This document shows, in pieces, positions 18,196 to 27,039 of a stretch of DNA of 64,000 nt (position 1 is the stretch's first letter; the number at the start of each line of letters is the position of its first letter). The DNA lies in NCBI GenBank assembly GCA_017621075.1, contig JAGATV010000052.1, positions 26,138 to 90,137 on the forward strand. Reading direction: 5' to 3'. The translations under genes and the position numbers were made by a program. The stretch comes from Lachnospiraceae bacterium (GTDB lineage: Bacteria; Bacillota; Clostridia; Lachnospirales; Lachnospiraceae). The notes under the pieces are model-generated. The model had not been told where the DNA came from. It did no database searches and saw nothing but the letters and a program-made list of their open reading frames with translations.

Positions 18196-19137
18196 ATGAA
18201 CGAAGAAAAGGTAACGGAAAAGAAAGGATTTTTTGCCAGGCTCAAGGATGGACTTTCCAAGACCAGAAATAACATCGTCAGGGGGATTGACTCGGTGTTC
18301 AGCGGCTTTTCGGCCATTGACGATGATTTCTATGAGGAATTGGAAGAAATCCTTATCATGGGGGATATCGGGGTCAATGCCACCACGCAGATTGTGGAGC
18401 GTCTGAAAAAGCAGGTGCGGGAACAGCATATCAAGGAACCCTCCGACTGCAAACAGATCCTGATCGAGAGCATCAGGGAGCAGATGAAAGTGGATGAGAC
18501 TGCATATGACTTTGAAAAGGAGCGGTCCATCATCATGGTCATCGGTGTAAACGGTGTGGGCAAGACCACTTCCGTGGGGAAACTTGCCGGGAAATTAAAG
18601 GATAATGGACGGAAAGTGCTGATCGCAGCGGCGGATACCTTCCGTGCAGCGGCGGGAGACCAACTGGCAGAATGGGCCAGGAGAGCCAATGTTCCCATGA
18701 TAGGCGGAAACGAGGGGGCGGACCCTGCCAGTGTGGTGTTCGATGCGGTGAATGCCGCTAAGGCAAGGGGCGTGGATGTGCTTCTGATCGATACCGCAGG
18801 AAGGCTTCACAATAAAAAGAACCTGATGGAAGAATTAAAGAAGATGAACCGCATCATTGACAAGGAATTTCCCGGGGTGCACAGGGAGAACCTGATCGTG
18901 CTGGACGGCACCACCGGACAGAATGCCCTGGTGCAGGCAAGGGAGTTTGGAGAGGTGGCCGACCTGACAGGCATCATACTCACAAAGATGGATGGGACGG
19001 CCAAGGGCGGCATTGCCGTTGCGATCCAGTCGGAGCTTGGCGTGCCGGTGAAATACATCGGTGTGGGTGAGACCATTGAGGATCTGCAGAAGTTTGACTC
19101 AGATGAATTTGTAAATGCATTGTTTGAAATTGAGTGA
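18196..19137 (+). CDS. ftsY: Signal recognition particle receptor FtsY
   Basis: A 313-residue SRP receptor GTPase that docks ribosome-SRP complexes at the membrane. The N domain is followed by the G domain with G-V-N-G-V-G-K-T-T (near 120), D-T-A-G-R-L, T-K-M-D-G and the C-terminal G-V-G-E-T-I-E-D-L. The acidic A domain is very short, as in other Firmicutes. ATG 18196 matches the family's N-terminus. Its partner gene ffh lies 2.7 kb downstream and carries an internal stop. Confidence 0.95.
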   Translation: MNEEKVTEKKGFFARLKDGLSKTRNNIVRGIDSVFSGFSAIDDDFYEELEEILIMGDIGVNATTQIVERLKKQVREQHIKEPSDCKQILIESIREQMKVDETAYDFEKERSIIMVIGVNGVGKTTSVGKLAGKLKDNGRKVLIAAADTFRAAAGDQLAEWARRANVPMIGGNEGADPASVVFDAVNAAKARGVDVLLIDTAGRLHNKKNLMEELKKMNRIIDKEFPGVHRENLIVLDGTTGQNALVQAREFGEVADLTGIILTKMDGTAKGGIAVAIQSELGVPVKYIGVGETIEDLQKFDSDEFVNALFEIE

Positions 19138-19207
19138 CGACCGGACGAAAAGGTTTTGGGTTTCCGGGGAGAAAAGACAGGAAAAACGCAGAAAGAAGGA
19201 TTTGAAA

Positions 19208-20431
19208 ATGGGCGAGGAAATGTTGACTTTGAAGAAATTTGAGGAGGCCAGTGAGGTGGTAAAGCGCGTGACCTCAGAGACCAAGCTGGTGTACAGTGAC
19301 TATTTCAGCAGCCAGACAGGCAACAAGGTATATTTAAAGCCTGAAAATATGCAGTTTACGGGGGCATATAAGCTGAGGGGAGCATACTACAAGATGAGTA
19401 CCCTGACGGAGGAAGAGAGGGCCAAAGGACTGATTACCGCTTCCGCAGGAAACCATGCCCAGGGTGTGGCTTATGCGGCGAAATGCTACGGTGCAAAGGC
19501 TACCATCGTAATGCCTACCACTACGCCTCTTATGAAGGTAAACCGCACCAAGAGCTATGGTGCAGAGGTGGTACTTCACGGAGATGTGTACGACGAAGCC
19601 TGTGCCAAGGCTTATGAGCTTGCCGAGGAGCACGGCTATACCTTTATCCATCCCTTTGACGATCTGACGGTGGCAACCGGACAGGGTACTATCGCCATGG
19701 AGATCGTAAAAGAACTGCCTCTGGTGGACTATATCCTGGTTCCCATCGGAGGAGGAGGCCTTGCCACAGGGGTATCCACCCTTGCAAAACTTCTGAATCC
19801 AAAGATCAAGGTCATCGGCGTGGAGCCCGCAGGAGCAAATTGTATGCAGGCTTCCTTAAAGGCCGGTAAAGTGACCACTCTTCCCGGTGTAAATACCATT
19901 GCGGACGGCACAGCCGTAAAAACTCCCGGAAGCCTTCTGTTCCCCTATATCCAGAAGAATCTGGATGATATCATCACCGTGGAAGATGAAGAGCTGGTAG
20001 TGGCATTCCTGGATATGGTGGAAAACCACAAAATGATAGTGGAGAATTCCGGACTGCTTTCTGTGGCGGCATTGAAACATCTGGATGTGAAGGATAAAAA
20101 GATCGTATCCATCTTAAGCGGCGGCAATATGGACGTGATCACCATGTCCTCCGTGGTACAGCAGGGCCTGATCTTCAGGGACAGGATCTTTACCGTGTCT
20201 GTGCTGCTGCCAGACAAGCCGGGTGAACTGTGCAGGGTGTCCGGCATTATCGCAGGAGTAAGCGGCAATGTGATCAAGCTGGAGCACAATCAGTTTGTGT
20301 CCATCAACAGGAATGCTGCTGTGGAGCTGCGCATTACCCTGGAGGCATTCGGCACCGAGCACAAGGCGCAGATCATTGAGGCTCTGGAGAAGGAAGGCTA
20401 CCGCCCCAAGCTGGTGCGCACCAATATCTGA
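19208..20431 (+). CDS. ilvA: Threonine ammonia-lyase with C-terminal ACT domain
   Basis: A 407-residue PLP enzyme that deaminates threonine to 2-oxobutanoate. The PLP lysine is in F-T-G-A-Y-K-L-R-G, the substrate loop is S-A-G-N-H-A-Q-G, and the phosphate loop is G-G-G-G-L-A-T-G. An ACT-like regulatory domain occupies about 325-407 (L-L-P-D-K-P-G-E-L). This is the shorter type that may serve isoleucine synthesis or threonine catabolism (tdcB-like); no other ilv genes are nearby. The ATG has GAAGGA upstream. Confidence 0.93.
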   Translation: MGEEMLTLKKFEEASEVVKRVTSETKLVYSDYFSSQTGNKVYLKPENMQFTGAYKLRGAYYKMSTLTEEERAKGLITASAGNHAQGVAYAAKCYGAKATIVMPTTTPLMKVNRTKSYGAEVVLHGDVYDEACAKAYELAEEHGYTFIHPFDDLTVATGQGTIAMEIVKELPLVDYILVPIGGGGLATGVSTLAKLLNPKIKVIGVEPAGANCMQASLKAGKVTTLPGVNTIADGTAVKTPGSLLFPYIQKNLDDIITVEDEELVVAFLDMVENHKMIVENSGLLSVAALKHLDVKDKKIVSILSGGNMDVITMSSVVQQGLIFRDRIFTVSVLLPDKPGELCRVSGIIAGVSGNVIKLEHNQFVSINRNAAVELRITLEAFGTEHKAQIIEALEKEGYRPKLVRTNI

Positions 20432-20468
20432 TATGATTTCGACAAAAAGAAGTGATAATATCACAGAT

Positions 20469-20505
20469 AAAATCCGCATATACTACAGGTATGCGGATTT
20501 TACTT
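20469..20505 (+). terminator. Terminator after the threonine deaminase gene
   Basis: AAAATCCGCATA (20469-20480) pairs perfectly with TATGCGGATTTT (20490-20501). The T run is short. Confidence 0.65.
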
Positions 20506-20521
20506 GTTAGGAGCAGAGAAT

Positions 20522-21427
20522 ATGGGAAATAGAACCGAAAAGGAACGAGAATTGCAATATTTGGAAAAAAAGACAGCAAAAAGGCGGGTGTGGGACTATT
20601 TTGTGATCACGGTGGCAACTTTGATCTATTCGGCCGCCATCAGTCTGTTTCTGGACCCTAACTTTCTGGCGCCCGGCGGAGTGTCCGGCCTTTCCATTAT
20701 CATGAATCACATTACCAGGATTCCCACAGGCACCTGGATACTGCTTTTGAATATCCCCATCCTGATCCTGGGCGCTTTTAAATTCGGAGTGCGTTTTATC
20801 CTGTCCACGCTGTATTGTATCGTCCTGACCTCCTTATTTACCAATTTGCTGGCCCCCATAGGAGCGGTGACGGAAGATCCTCTTTTGGCGGCGTTGGCAG
20901 GCAGCTTCCTGATCGCAGTCGGGATCGGCTGGGTATTCAAGGCCGGCGCAACCACAGGCGGTACTGATATTATTGTGAAAGTATTGCGCTTGCGGTTTCC
21001 CTACTTAAAGACGGGCTCCCTGTTCATGCTGGTGGACGCCGTGATCGTGACGGCATCTGCATTTGTGTTCCGGGATGTGGACAGGGCCCTGTATGCGGCT
21101 ATGGCATTGCTTTTGACGTCCTTTGTGCTGGATCTGGTGCTCTATGGCAGGGATGGCGCAAAGCTGATCTACATTATCAGTGACCATTCGGAGAGCATTG
21201 CCGGGAGACTGTTAGAGGAGCTGGATGTGGGGGTCACCTATGTGCAGGGGAACGGTGCTTACAGCGGCAAAGACAAGAAGGTCATTATGTGCGTCATGAA
21301 AAAGCATATTGCCCCCAAGGCGGAGGAAGTGGTGAAGGATGAGGACCCTATGGCCTTTATGATCGTAAGCAGTGCCACGGAGATCTATGGGGAAGGATAT
21401 AAAAATATCTTCAGTGAGAAATTGTAG
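20522..21427 (+). CDS. YitT family membrane protein
   Basis: A 301-residue integral membrane protein of the YitT family (YitT_membrane plus DUF2179). About five hydrophobic segments lie between residues 25 and 205, with the family motif F-L-D-P-N-F-L-A-P-G-G-V-S-G. A cytosolic C-terminal domain (about 215-298) has the L-L-E-E-L-D-V-G-V-T pattern. The molecular role of the family is not established. AGGAGC lies about 9 bases before ATG 20522; an upstream TTG is in the terminator stem. Confidence 0.9.
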   Translation: MGNRTEKERELQYLEKKTAKRRVWDYFVITVATLIYSAAISLFLDPNFLAPGGVSGLSIIMNHITRIPTGTWILLLNIPILILGAFKFGVRFILSTLYCIVLTSLFTNLLAPIGAVTEDPLLAALAGSFLIAVGIGWVFKAGATTGGTDIIVKVLRLRFPYLKTGSLFMLVDAVIVTASAFVFRDVDRALYAAMALLLTSFVLDLVLYGRDGAKLIYIISDHSESIAGRLLEELDVGVTYVQGNGAYSGKDKKVIMCVMKKHIAPKAEEVVKDEDPMAFMIVSSATEIYGEGYKNIFSEKL

Positions 21428-21469
21428 GAAGCGCCAAAATCCGGTCCACAGACTGTCAAGAAAAAATAC

Positions 21470-21498
21470 TTGACACATTGCCCGGGCTGTTGTATGAT
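21470..21498 (+). promoter_or_regulatory. Promoter of the ylxM-ffh operon
   Basis: TTGACA (21470-21475), a 17-base spacer and TATGAT (21493-21498), 19 bases before the ylxM start. Confidence 0.85.
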
Positions 21499-21516
21499 AC
21501 ACAAGGTGCATGAATT

Positions 21517-21849
21517 ATGGAAAAGATTTTTGAACAGGCTCTTTTGTATGATTTTTATGGTGAGCTTCTGACTCCTCATCAGAGAAGCATTTATGAGGAT
21601 GTGATCTTCAATGATATGTCCTTAAGTGAGATCGCTGAGGAACAGGGGATCAGCAGACAGGGTGTACATGATCTGATCAGGCGCTGTGATAAGATCCTGC
21701 AGGATTATGAGAGCAAGCTTCATCTGGTGAGACGATTTTCCGAGGCAAAGGAAAAGATCGGACAGATCGTGGAATTGACGGAAGATTCCGGTAAGGAGCA
21801 GATGCAGCGCATCAGGGAGCTGGCCATGGAACTTATGGAAGAGTGGTAA
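21517..21849 (+). CDS. ylxM: YlxM/UPF0122 SRP-associated helix-turn-helix protein
   Basis: A 110-residue sigma-region-4-like protein. The HTH is at about 35-65 (S-L-S-E-I-A-E-E-Q-G-I-S-R-Q-G-V). YlxM is encoded before ffh throughout Firmicutes, and in streptococci it modulates SRP function. It is probably translated from a very short leader. It starts 18 bases before ffh. Confidence 0.92.
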   Translation: MEKIFEQALLYDFYGELLTPHQRSIYEDVIFNDMSLSEIAEEQGISRQGVHDLIRRCDKILQDYESKLHLVRRFSEAKEKIGQIVELTEDSGKEQMQRIRELAMELMEEW

Positions 21850-21867
21850 GGATCAAAGGAGTAGCAG

Positions 21868-23235
21868 ATGGCATTTGAGAGTTTGACGGATAAACTACAG
21901 AATGTATTCAAGAACTTAAGAAGCAAAGGCCGTTTAACTGAGGAAGATGTCAAGGCTGCCCTGAAGGAAGTCAAGATGGCACTGCTTGAGGCAGATGTCA
22001 ACTTTAAGGTGGTAAAACAGTTTATCAAGTCGGTGGAGGAACGTGCCATCGGCCAGGATGTAATGAACGGACTGAATCCCGGACAGATGGTCATCAAGAT
22101 CGTAAACGAAGAGATGACTGCCCTGATGGGAAGTGAGACCACCGAGATTGCCATGCAGCCCGGCAAAGCCATTACCGTGATCATGATGGTGGGTTTACAG
22201 GGTGCAGGTAAGACCACAGCCACTGCCAAGATCGCCGGCAAGCTGAAACAGAAGGGTAAGAAGTCCCTGCTTGTAGCCTGCGATGTCTACAGACCTGCGG
22301 CTGTGGAGCAATTACAGATCAACGGCAGGAAACAGGAAGTGGACGTGTTCTCCATGGGGTGCGACCACAAGCCGGTGGAAATCGCCAAAGAAGCGTTGGC
22401 TTTTGCGGAAAAGAACGGCCACAATGTGGTGATCCTGGATACTGCGGGACGTCTTCATGTGGATGAGGACATGATGCGGGAGCTTCAGGAGATCAAGGAG
22501 GCTGTGACGGTCCATCAGACCCTGCTTGTTGTAGATGCCATGACCTGACAGGATGCCGTGAATGTGGCAAAGGAATTTGATGAAAAAGTGGGTGTGGACG
22601 GCGTCGTCCTCTCCAAGATGGACGGCGATACCAGAGGCGGTGCAGCACTTTCCATCAAGGCTGTCACAGGAAGACCCATCCTGTATGTGAGCATGGGAGA
22701 GAAGCTTTCTGACTTGGAGCAGTTCTATCCCGACCGTATGGCCGGCCGGATCTTAGGGATGGGCGATGTGCTTTCCCTGATAGAAAAGGCAGGTCAGAAC
22801 ATTGATATCGATGAGGAAAAGAGCCGTCAGATGGCCGGCCGCATGAAGAAGGGGAAATTCGATTTTGAGGATTACCTGGAAAGCATGAAACAGATGCGCA
22901 ATATGGGCGGCCTGTCCAGCATCCTGGGGATGCTGCCCGGCATGGGGATCAAGGCGGATGACTTAGAGTCCATGATCGATGAGAAGCAGTTAAAACATAT
23001 GGAAGCCATTGTTCTTTCTATGACAGTGGAGGAGCGAAGGAATCCCAAGCTCTTAAATCCCCGCAGAAAGCACCGGATCGCTAAGGGAGCTGGTGTGGAT
23101 ATCGCGGTGGTGAACCGTTTTATCAAGCAGTTTGAGCAGAGTCAGAAGATGATGAAGCAGATGGGCGGCAAAAAAGGACGCGGCATGTTCGGGGGATTTC
23201 CGGGCATGGGCGGCAGAGGCAGGTTTCCTTTTTAA
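21868..23235 (+). pseudogene. ffh: Signal recognition particle protein Ffh interrupted by an in-frame TGA
   Basis: The frame encodes a full-length 455-codon Ffh, the SRP54 GTPase that binds 4.5S RNA and signal sequences. TGA occurs at 22546-22548 (codon 227), exactly where the conserved D-A-M-T-G-Q-D motif needs Gly; one base (GGA to TGA) explains it. Upstream are the N domain and G-L-Q-G-A-G-K-T-T, D-V-Y-R-P-A-A and D-T-A-G-R. Downstream the same frame continues with S-K-M-D-G-D-T-R-G-G and a complete methionine-rich M domain. Without readthrough only the first 226 residues are made. SRP is normally essential, so a sequencing error is the simplest explanation; a TGA-C context could also favour leaky readthrough. 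Confidence 0.9.
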
Positions 23236-23356
23236 ACAGCGGGTCCGGTGGGGTCGGGCTGTTACTATTTGCAGATATGGACTTTCGCCGCACAAAAGGT
23301 AAAAAGTTCTTATCATAGATCATATAATACATTTTCATTTTATGGAGGAAAAAGAA

Positions 23357-23602
23357 ATGGCAGTTAAGATCAGATTAAGAAGAATGGGACAGAAGAAGGC
23401 TCCTTTCTACAGGATCATCGTAGCAGATTCCCGTTCTCCCAGAGACGGAAGATTCATCGAGGAGATCGGCACTTATGATCCCAGCACAGATCCCAGCACT
23501 TTTAAGATCAACGAAGAGCTGGCTAAGAAGTGGCTGGCTAACGGAGCTCAGCCCACTGAAGTGGTTGGAAAATTATTCAAGGCAGCCGGTATCGAGAAAT
23601 AA
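23357..23602 (+). CDS. rpsP: 30S ribosomal protein S16
   Basis: An 81-residue S16. The signature is the basic N-terminus [11 protein letters not shown], followed by [14 protein letters not shown] 23357 is preferred over the in-frame ATG at 23342, which lies upstream of the GGAGG ribosome binding site. A TATAAT at 23323-23328 could be a -10 element, but no good -35 is visible. It heads the rpsP-khpA-rimM-trmD block. Confidence 0.97.
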   Translation: MAVKIRLRRMGQKKAPFYRIIVADSRSPRDGRFIEEIGTYDPSTDPSTFKINEELAKKWLANGAQPTEVVGKLFKAAGIEK

Positions 23603-23626
23603 TAATCTCATCTTTGGAGGTAGATT

Positions 23627-23854
23627 ATGAAGGAATTAGTTGAAGTAATTGCAAAAGCTCTTGTAGATAATCCGGATGAAGTGGTAGTAACTGAGAAGAC
23701 GGAAGGCAAGAACGTTGTCGTTGAACTTCATGTAGCTGCATCCGATATGGGAAAAGTCATCGGAAAACAGGGAAGGATCGCAAAAGCCATCCGTTCTGTG
23801 GTAAAGGCAGCATCATCCAAAGATAACACAAGAGTGGACGTGGAAATCGTCTAG
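23627..23854 (+). CDS. khpA: KH-domain RNA-binding protein KhpA
   Basis: A 75-residue single KH domain with the G-K-V-I-G-K-Q-G-R loop (family G-x-x-G motif) near 42-50. In other Firmicutes KhpA pairs with KhpB/Jag and affects cell division and small RNAs. Its place between rpsP and rimM is conserved. GGAGG precedes the ATG by 8 bases. Confidence 0.95.
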   Translation: MKELVEVIAKALVDNPDEVVVTEKTEGKNVVVELHVAASDMGKVIGKQGRIAKAIRSVVKAASSKDNTRVDVEIV

Positions 23855-23920
23855 ACAAAGCAGTTTAAATGCAGGATCGGGTAGGCTTGCCTGCCCGGTC
23901 TTGTTCTTATGGAGCGTTTT

Positions 23921-24430
23921 ATGGAAAATATTTTGCAGGTGGGAGTGATCACCTCCACCCACGGCGTGCGGGGAGAAGTAAAAGTGTTTCCCACGACGGA
24001 TGACCCCAAACGGTTCAAACGTCTGAAGGAAGTGATACTGGATACCGGAAAAGAGCAGATCCCCTTGGAAATCGAGAGCGTAAAGTTTTTTAAACAGCTT
24101 GTGATCTTAAAATTCAAGGGCATCGATACCATAGATGACGTGCAGAAGTACAGGCAGAAAAGTCTGTATGTCACCAGGAAGAATGCAGTGCGTCTGGCAA
24201 GGGATGAGTATTTCATTGCGGATCTTGAGGGGCTTACTGTGCTCGATGAGGAAGGTCTTAGGATCGGTGTGCTGGAAAATGTAATGGAGACCGGTGCCAA
24301 CGATGTGTATGAGATCAGGCTTGATGACGGCAGGGATCTGCTGCTTCCCGCCATCAAGCAGTGTGTGCTCAAGGTAGATGTGGAGGCCGGATTCATGCAG
24401 GTTCACATTCTGGACGGGCTGTTGGATTGA
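23921..24430 (+). CDS. rimM: 16S rRNA processing protein RimM
   Basis: A 169-residue 30S assembly factor that binds S19. The N-terminal barrel has G-V-I-T-S-T-H-G-V-R-G-E-V-K-V, and the PRC-barrel C-terminal half has A-N-D-V-Y-E and L-L-P-A-I-K. ATG 23921 (M-E-N-I-L-Q-V-G) has GGAG 6 bases upstream; the ATG at 23909 does not. It is followed by trmD after 29 bases. Confidence 0.95.
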   Translation: MENILQVGVITSTHGVRGEVKVFPTTDDPKRFKRLKEVILDTGKEQIPLEIESVKFFKQLVILKFKGIDTIDDVQKYRQKSLYVTRKNAVRLARDEYFIADLEGLTVLDEEGLRIGVLENVMETGANDVYEIRLDDGRDLLLPAIKQCVLKVDVEAGFMQVHILDGLLD

Positions 24431-24459
24431 TGGCACAAGATGACACAGGATGACAGATT

Positions 24460-25842
24460 ATGAAATTTGACATTTTGACCCTGTTCCCGGAGATGGTGAC
24501 AGGGGGGCTGAATACCAGTATCCTGGGAAAAGCTGCGGAAAAGAAACTGATCGAGATCAATGCGGTGAATATCCGGGACTACACCCTGGATAAACATGGG
24601 AAAGTGGATGATTACACTTACGGCGGCGGTGCAGGCATGCTGATGCAGGCACAGCCGGTTTTTGATGCTTATCAGGCGGTGGCCGGCGGCAGAAAATTGC
24701 GCACGGTGTATGTGACTCCCCAGGGAATGCCCTTTACCCAGAAACTGGCGATGGATTTTGCCAGGGAGGAAGAACTGGTTTTTCTGTGCGGACATTATGA
24801 GGGGATTGACGAAAGAGTGTTAGAGGAAATCGTGACAGACTATATTTCCATCGGGGATTACGTCCTGACCGGCGGAGAACTGCCTGCCATGGTGATGATC
24901 GATGCCATTTCCCGTCTGGTGCCGGGAGTTCTGGGCAATGAAGGCTCTGCGGAGAAGGAGAGCTTCCACAATGATCTGTTGGAGTATCCCCAGTATTCCA
25001 GACCGGAGATCTGGCATGGAAAACAAGTGCCACAAGTGCTTTTGTCCGGCAATCACAAGCTCATCGGGCAGTGGCGCAGGGAGCAGTCCGAACTGCGCAC
25101 CAGGGAGAGAAGACCGGATCTCTACCTCAGATATGAACAGAAACAGAAGCTTTACAAGAAGCTTTCCAAAGACAAGCGCAACCATATTCAGTTCATGGAA
25201 AGCCTTTTTAGGGGAAAGGGAGAGATCCTGTATGCCCAGGACGGCAATGTGCTTTTGTATGATGCGGACTGCAGGCTGTGTATGATGACGGTGGAATCCG
25301 AGGAAAAGGGCAGACAACTGTTGGAATTGGTGCCGGAAGGGATCGAACTGTTCTTAAATTCTCAGGAATTCATGAACAAGGCAGTGTGCGAAAGATTTTC
25401 CTTTGTGGTCTTTCATGAATGCCATCAGGTATGTTACACCAAAAAGGAAGCTCTGCCCATAAAACACAAAGATATCCGTCTGTTGGGACCGGAGTATCTG
25501 GAGGATATCGCAGCCCATTATCATATGGGAAGCCGTGAGTATGTAAAGGGCCGACTGCTTGCAAAAGCCATGTACGGAGCTTTTGCGGACGAAAGATTGG
25601 TGGGCTTTGCAGGAGTACATGATGACGGCAGCATGGGGCTTTTGTATGTGGACGAGGCATACCGCAGGAGGGGCATCGGAGAATCCCTGGAGGCGTATGT
25701 CATCAATATCCTGTGCAGGCAGGGATATACCCCTTACGGCCATATCGTGGTGGGAAATGAGGCCTCGCTTAAGATGCAGGAACGCTTAGGACTTTACCTG
25801 GCTTCTGACCATGTCTGGTGGCTCGGCCGGGAGGATTGGTGA
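24460..25842 (+). CDS. trmD: tRNA (guanine-37-N1)-methyltransferase TrmD fused to a GNAT-like domain
   Basis: A 460-residue protein, about twice the usual TrmD length. Residues 1-240 are a complete TrmD knot methyltransferase, with G-G-G-A-G-M, C-G-H-Y-E-G-I-D-E-R, the SAM knot S-I-G-D-Y-V-L-T-G-G-E-L and the C-terminal R-R-P-D-L. Residues about 250-460 resemble a GNAT acetyltransferase: a beta strand with L-L-Y-V-D, then the acetyl-CoA loop R-R-R-G-I-G (near 400) and a late N-E-A-S-L-K-M-Q-E-R-L-G-L. No internal start with a good binding site is visible. The substrate of the added domain is unknown. Confidence 0.93.
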   Translation: MKFDILTLFPEMVTGGLNTSILGKAAEKKLIEINAVNIRDYTLDKHGKVDDYTYGGGAGMLMQAQPVFDAYQAVAGGRKLRTVYVTPQGMPFTQKLAMDFAREEELVFLCGHYEGIDERVLEEIVTDYISIGDYVLTGGELPAMVMIDAISRLVPGVLGNEGSAEKESFHNDLLEYPQYSRPEIWHGKQVPQVLLSGNHKLIGQWRREQSELRTRERRPDLYLRYEQKQKLYKKLSKDKRNHIQFMESLFRGKGEILYAQDGNVLLYDADCRLCMMTVESEEKGRQLLELVPEGIELFLNSQEFMNKAVCERFSFVVFHECHQVCYTKKEALPIKHKDIRLLGPEYLEDIAAHYHMGSREYVKGRLLAKAMYGAFADERLVGFAGVHDDGSMGLLYVDEAYRRRGIGESLEAYVINILCRQGYTPYGHIVVGNEASLKMQERLGLYLASDHVWWLGREDW

Positions 25843-25859
25843 TATCGCAAAAATAGTGC

Positions 25860-25888
25860 TTGCATTATGGAGCCTGTTGTGTTAAAAT
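25860..25888 (+). promoter_or_regulatory. Promoter of rplS
   Basis: TTGCAT (25860-25865), a 17-base spacer and TAAAAT (25883-25888), leaving an untranslated leader of about 85 bases. Confidence 0.75.
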
Positions 25889-25894
25889 CTTAAT

Positions 25895-25980
25895 GTTGCG
25901 AAAACGAGATGGTCCTCTGTTACATATGGAAGCATCCATATCAGGTATTAAGAACATCCATTTTATGAAGGAGGCTCATT
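25895..25980 (+). ncRNA. Candidate L19 ribosomal leader
   Basis: The 5' leader of rplS has a hairpin, ATATGG (25924-25929) with CCATAT (25936-25941), and flanking GATG/CATC segments that could form an outer stem just before the AAGGAGG. Autoregulatory L19 leader RNAs are known in Firmicutes. The match here is to position and general fold only. Confidence 0.35.
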
Positions 25981-26328
25981 ATGAGTGATATTATCAGAGA
26001 AATTGAAGCGGAACAGTTGAAAGAGACCGTAGACGATTTTGCAGTAGGCGATACTGTAAAGGTTTATGGTAAGATCAAAGAGGGTAACCGTGAAAGAATC
26101 CAGGTATTCGAAGGTACTGTTTTAAAGAGACAGGGCGGAAGCAACAGAGAGACTTTCACCGTAAGAAAGACTTCCAATGGTGTAGGCGTTGAGAAGACCT
26201 GGCCTGTACATTCTCCCAATGTTGAGAAGATCGAAGTAGTAAGAAGAGGTAAGGTAAGACGTGCGAAACTGAACTACTTAAGAGACCGCATTGGTAAGAA
26301 GGCAAAGGTAAAAGAGATCGTAAAATAA
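25981..26328 (+). CDS. rplS: 50S ribosomal protein L19
   Basis: A 115-residue L19. Diagnostic segments are [16 protein letters not shown] and the end [21 protein letters not shown] precedes the ATG by 7 bases. It has its own promoter and a strong terminator, so it is a single-gene transcript within the trmD-lepB block. Confidence 0.98.
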   Translation: MSDIIREIEAEQLKETVDDFAVGDTVKVYGKIKEGNRERIQVFEGTVLKRQGGSNRETFTVRKTSNGVGVEKTWPVHSPNVEKIEVVRRGKVRRAKLNYLRDRIGKKAKVKEIVK

Positions 26329-26341
26329 GAAGCCTGAGCAG

Positions 26342-26391
26342 AAGGACAGTTACTAAAGTATGGTTACTTTGGTAATTGTCCTTTTCTATTT
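26342..26391 (+). terminator. Strong terminator after rplS
   Basis: A 19-base stem: AAGGACAGTTACTAAAGTA (26342-26360) with its partner at 26365-26383 (two G-T pairs), a 4-base loop, then a T-rich tail. Confidence 0.88.
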
Positions 26392-26442
26392 TGGTAAAAT
26401 ATGGTATACTTTCCTCAAATATGCAAACAAAAGGGAATGTGT

Positions 26443-27021
26443 ATGGCACGCCATAATGGACTTAGTTTCTACAAGAGAAGAAAGAAGATCAGTGCAACAG
26501 TCGTACGGGAGGTATTTAGCTGGATTTTCGGCATCCTGGTGTCTGTTTTCTTTGCTGTGGTGATCAACTATTTTTATGGGATGACCACGAATGTGGTGGG
26601 AGTTTCCATGGAGCCCGGTCTGTGCAGCGGGCAGACGGTATTTGTGGACCGCTTCCTCTATCTGCTGTCCTCACCGAAGGCGGGGGACGTAGTCATCTTT
26701 CTGCCAAACGGCAACGAGAATTCCCATTATTATACCAAGCGTGTGGTGGCGGAGCCGGGGGACAAAGTACTGATCAAAGGCGGCGTCCTGTACGTCAATG
26801 GGGAAGAAAGTACGCTTATTACGGAGAAGATCATCGATCCGGGGATCGCTGCCAATGAATTTACTTTGAAAAGCGGTGAATACTTCTGTATGGGGGACAA
26901 TCCGGGCAACAGCGAGGACAGTCGTTCGGCCAACATCGGCCCGGTGAAGAAGGAAAATGTGATTGGCAGGGTCTGGTTTAGGATGAAAGGGAAGACGGGC
27001 GGAATCGGTTTTGTAAAATAA
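26443..27021 (+). CDS. lepB: Type I signal peptidase (first copy)
   Basis: A 192-residue signal peptidase with one N-terminal transmembrane segment (about 25-45). The catalytic Ser is in V-S-M-E-P-G and the general-base Lys in Y-T-K-R-V-V-A-E-P-G-D; the G-D-N-P-G-N-S-E-D-S-R box is intact. It removes signal peptides outside the membrane. ATG 26443 has AGGGA upstream and gives a normal N-terminus; an ATG at 26401 lies too near the terminator. A second signal peptidase gene follows rbgA. Confidence 0.94.
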   Translation: MARHNGLSFYKRRKKISATVVREVFSWIFGILVSVFFAVVINYFYGMTTNVVGVSMEPGLCSGQTVFVDRFLYLLSSPKAGDVVIFLPNGNENSHYYTKRVVAEPGDKVLIKGGVLYVNGEESTLITEKIIDPGIAANEFTLKSGEYFCMGDNPGNSEDSRSANIGPVKKENVIGRVWFRMKGKTGGIGFVK

Positions 27022-27039
27022 GATAACGGAGAAGAAAAA

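Noticed and set aside
22546-22548. Selenocysteine or reassigned UGA codon in ffh
   Set aside because: The residue needed is Gly, not Cys or Trp; no convincing SECIS-like stem follows; and UGA ends many other genes in the window at family-typical lengths.
23235-23263. Terminator between ffh and rpsP (AACAGC ... GCTGTT)
   Set aside because: Only six base pairs with a 17-base G-rich loop and no T run; too weak to call.
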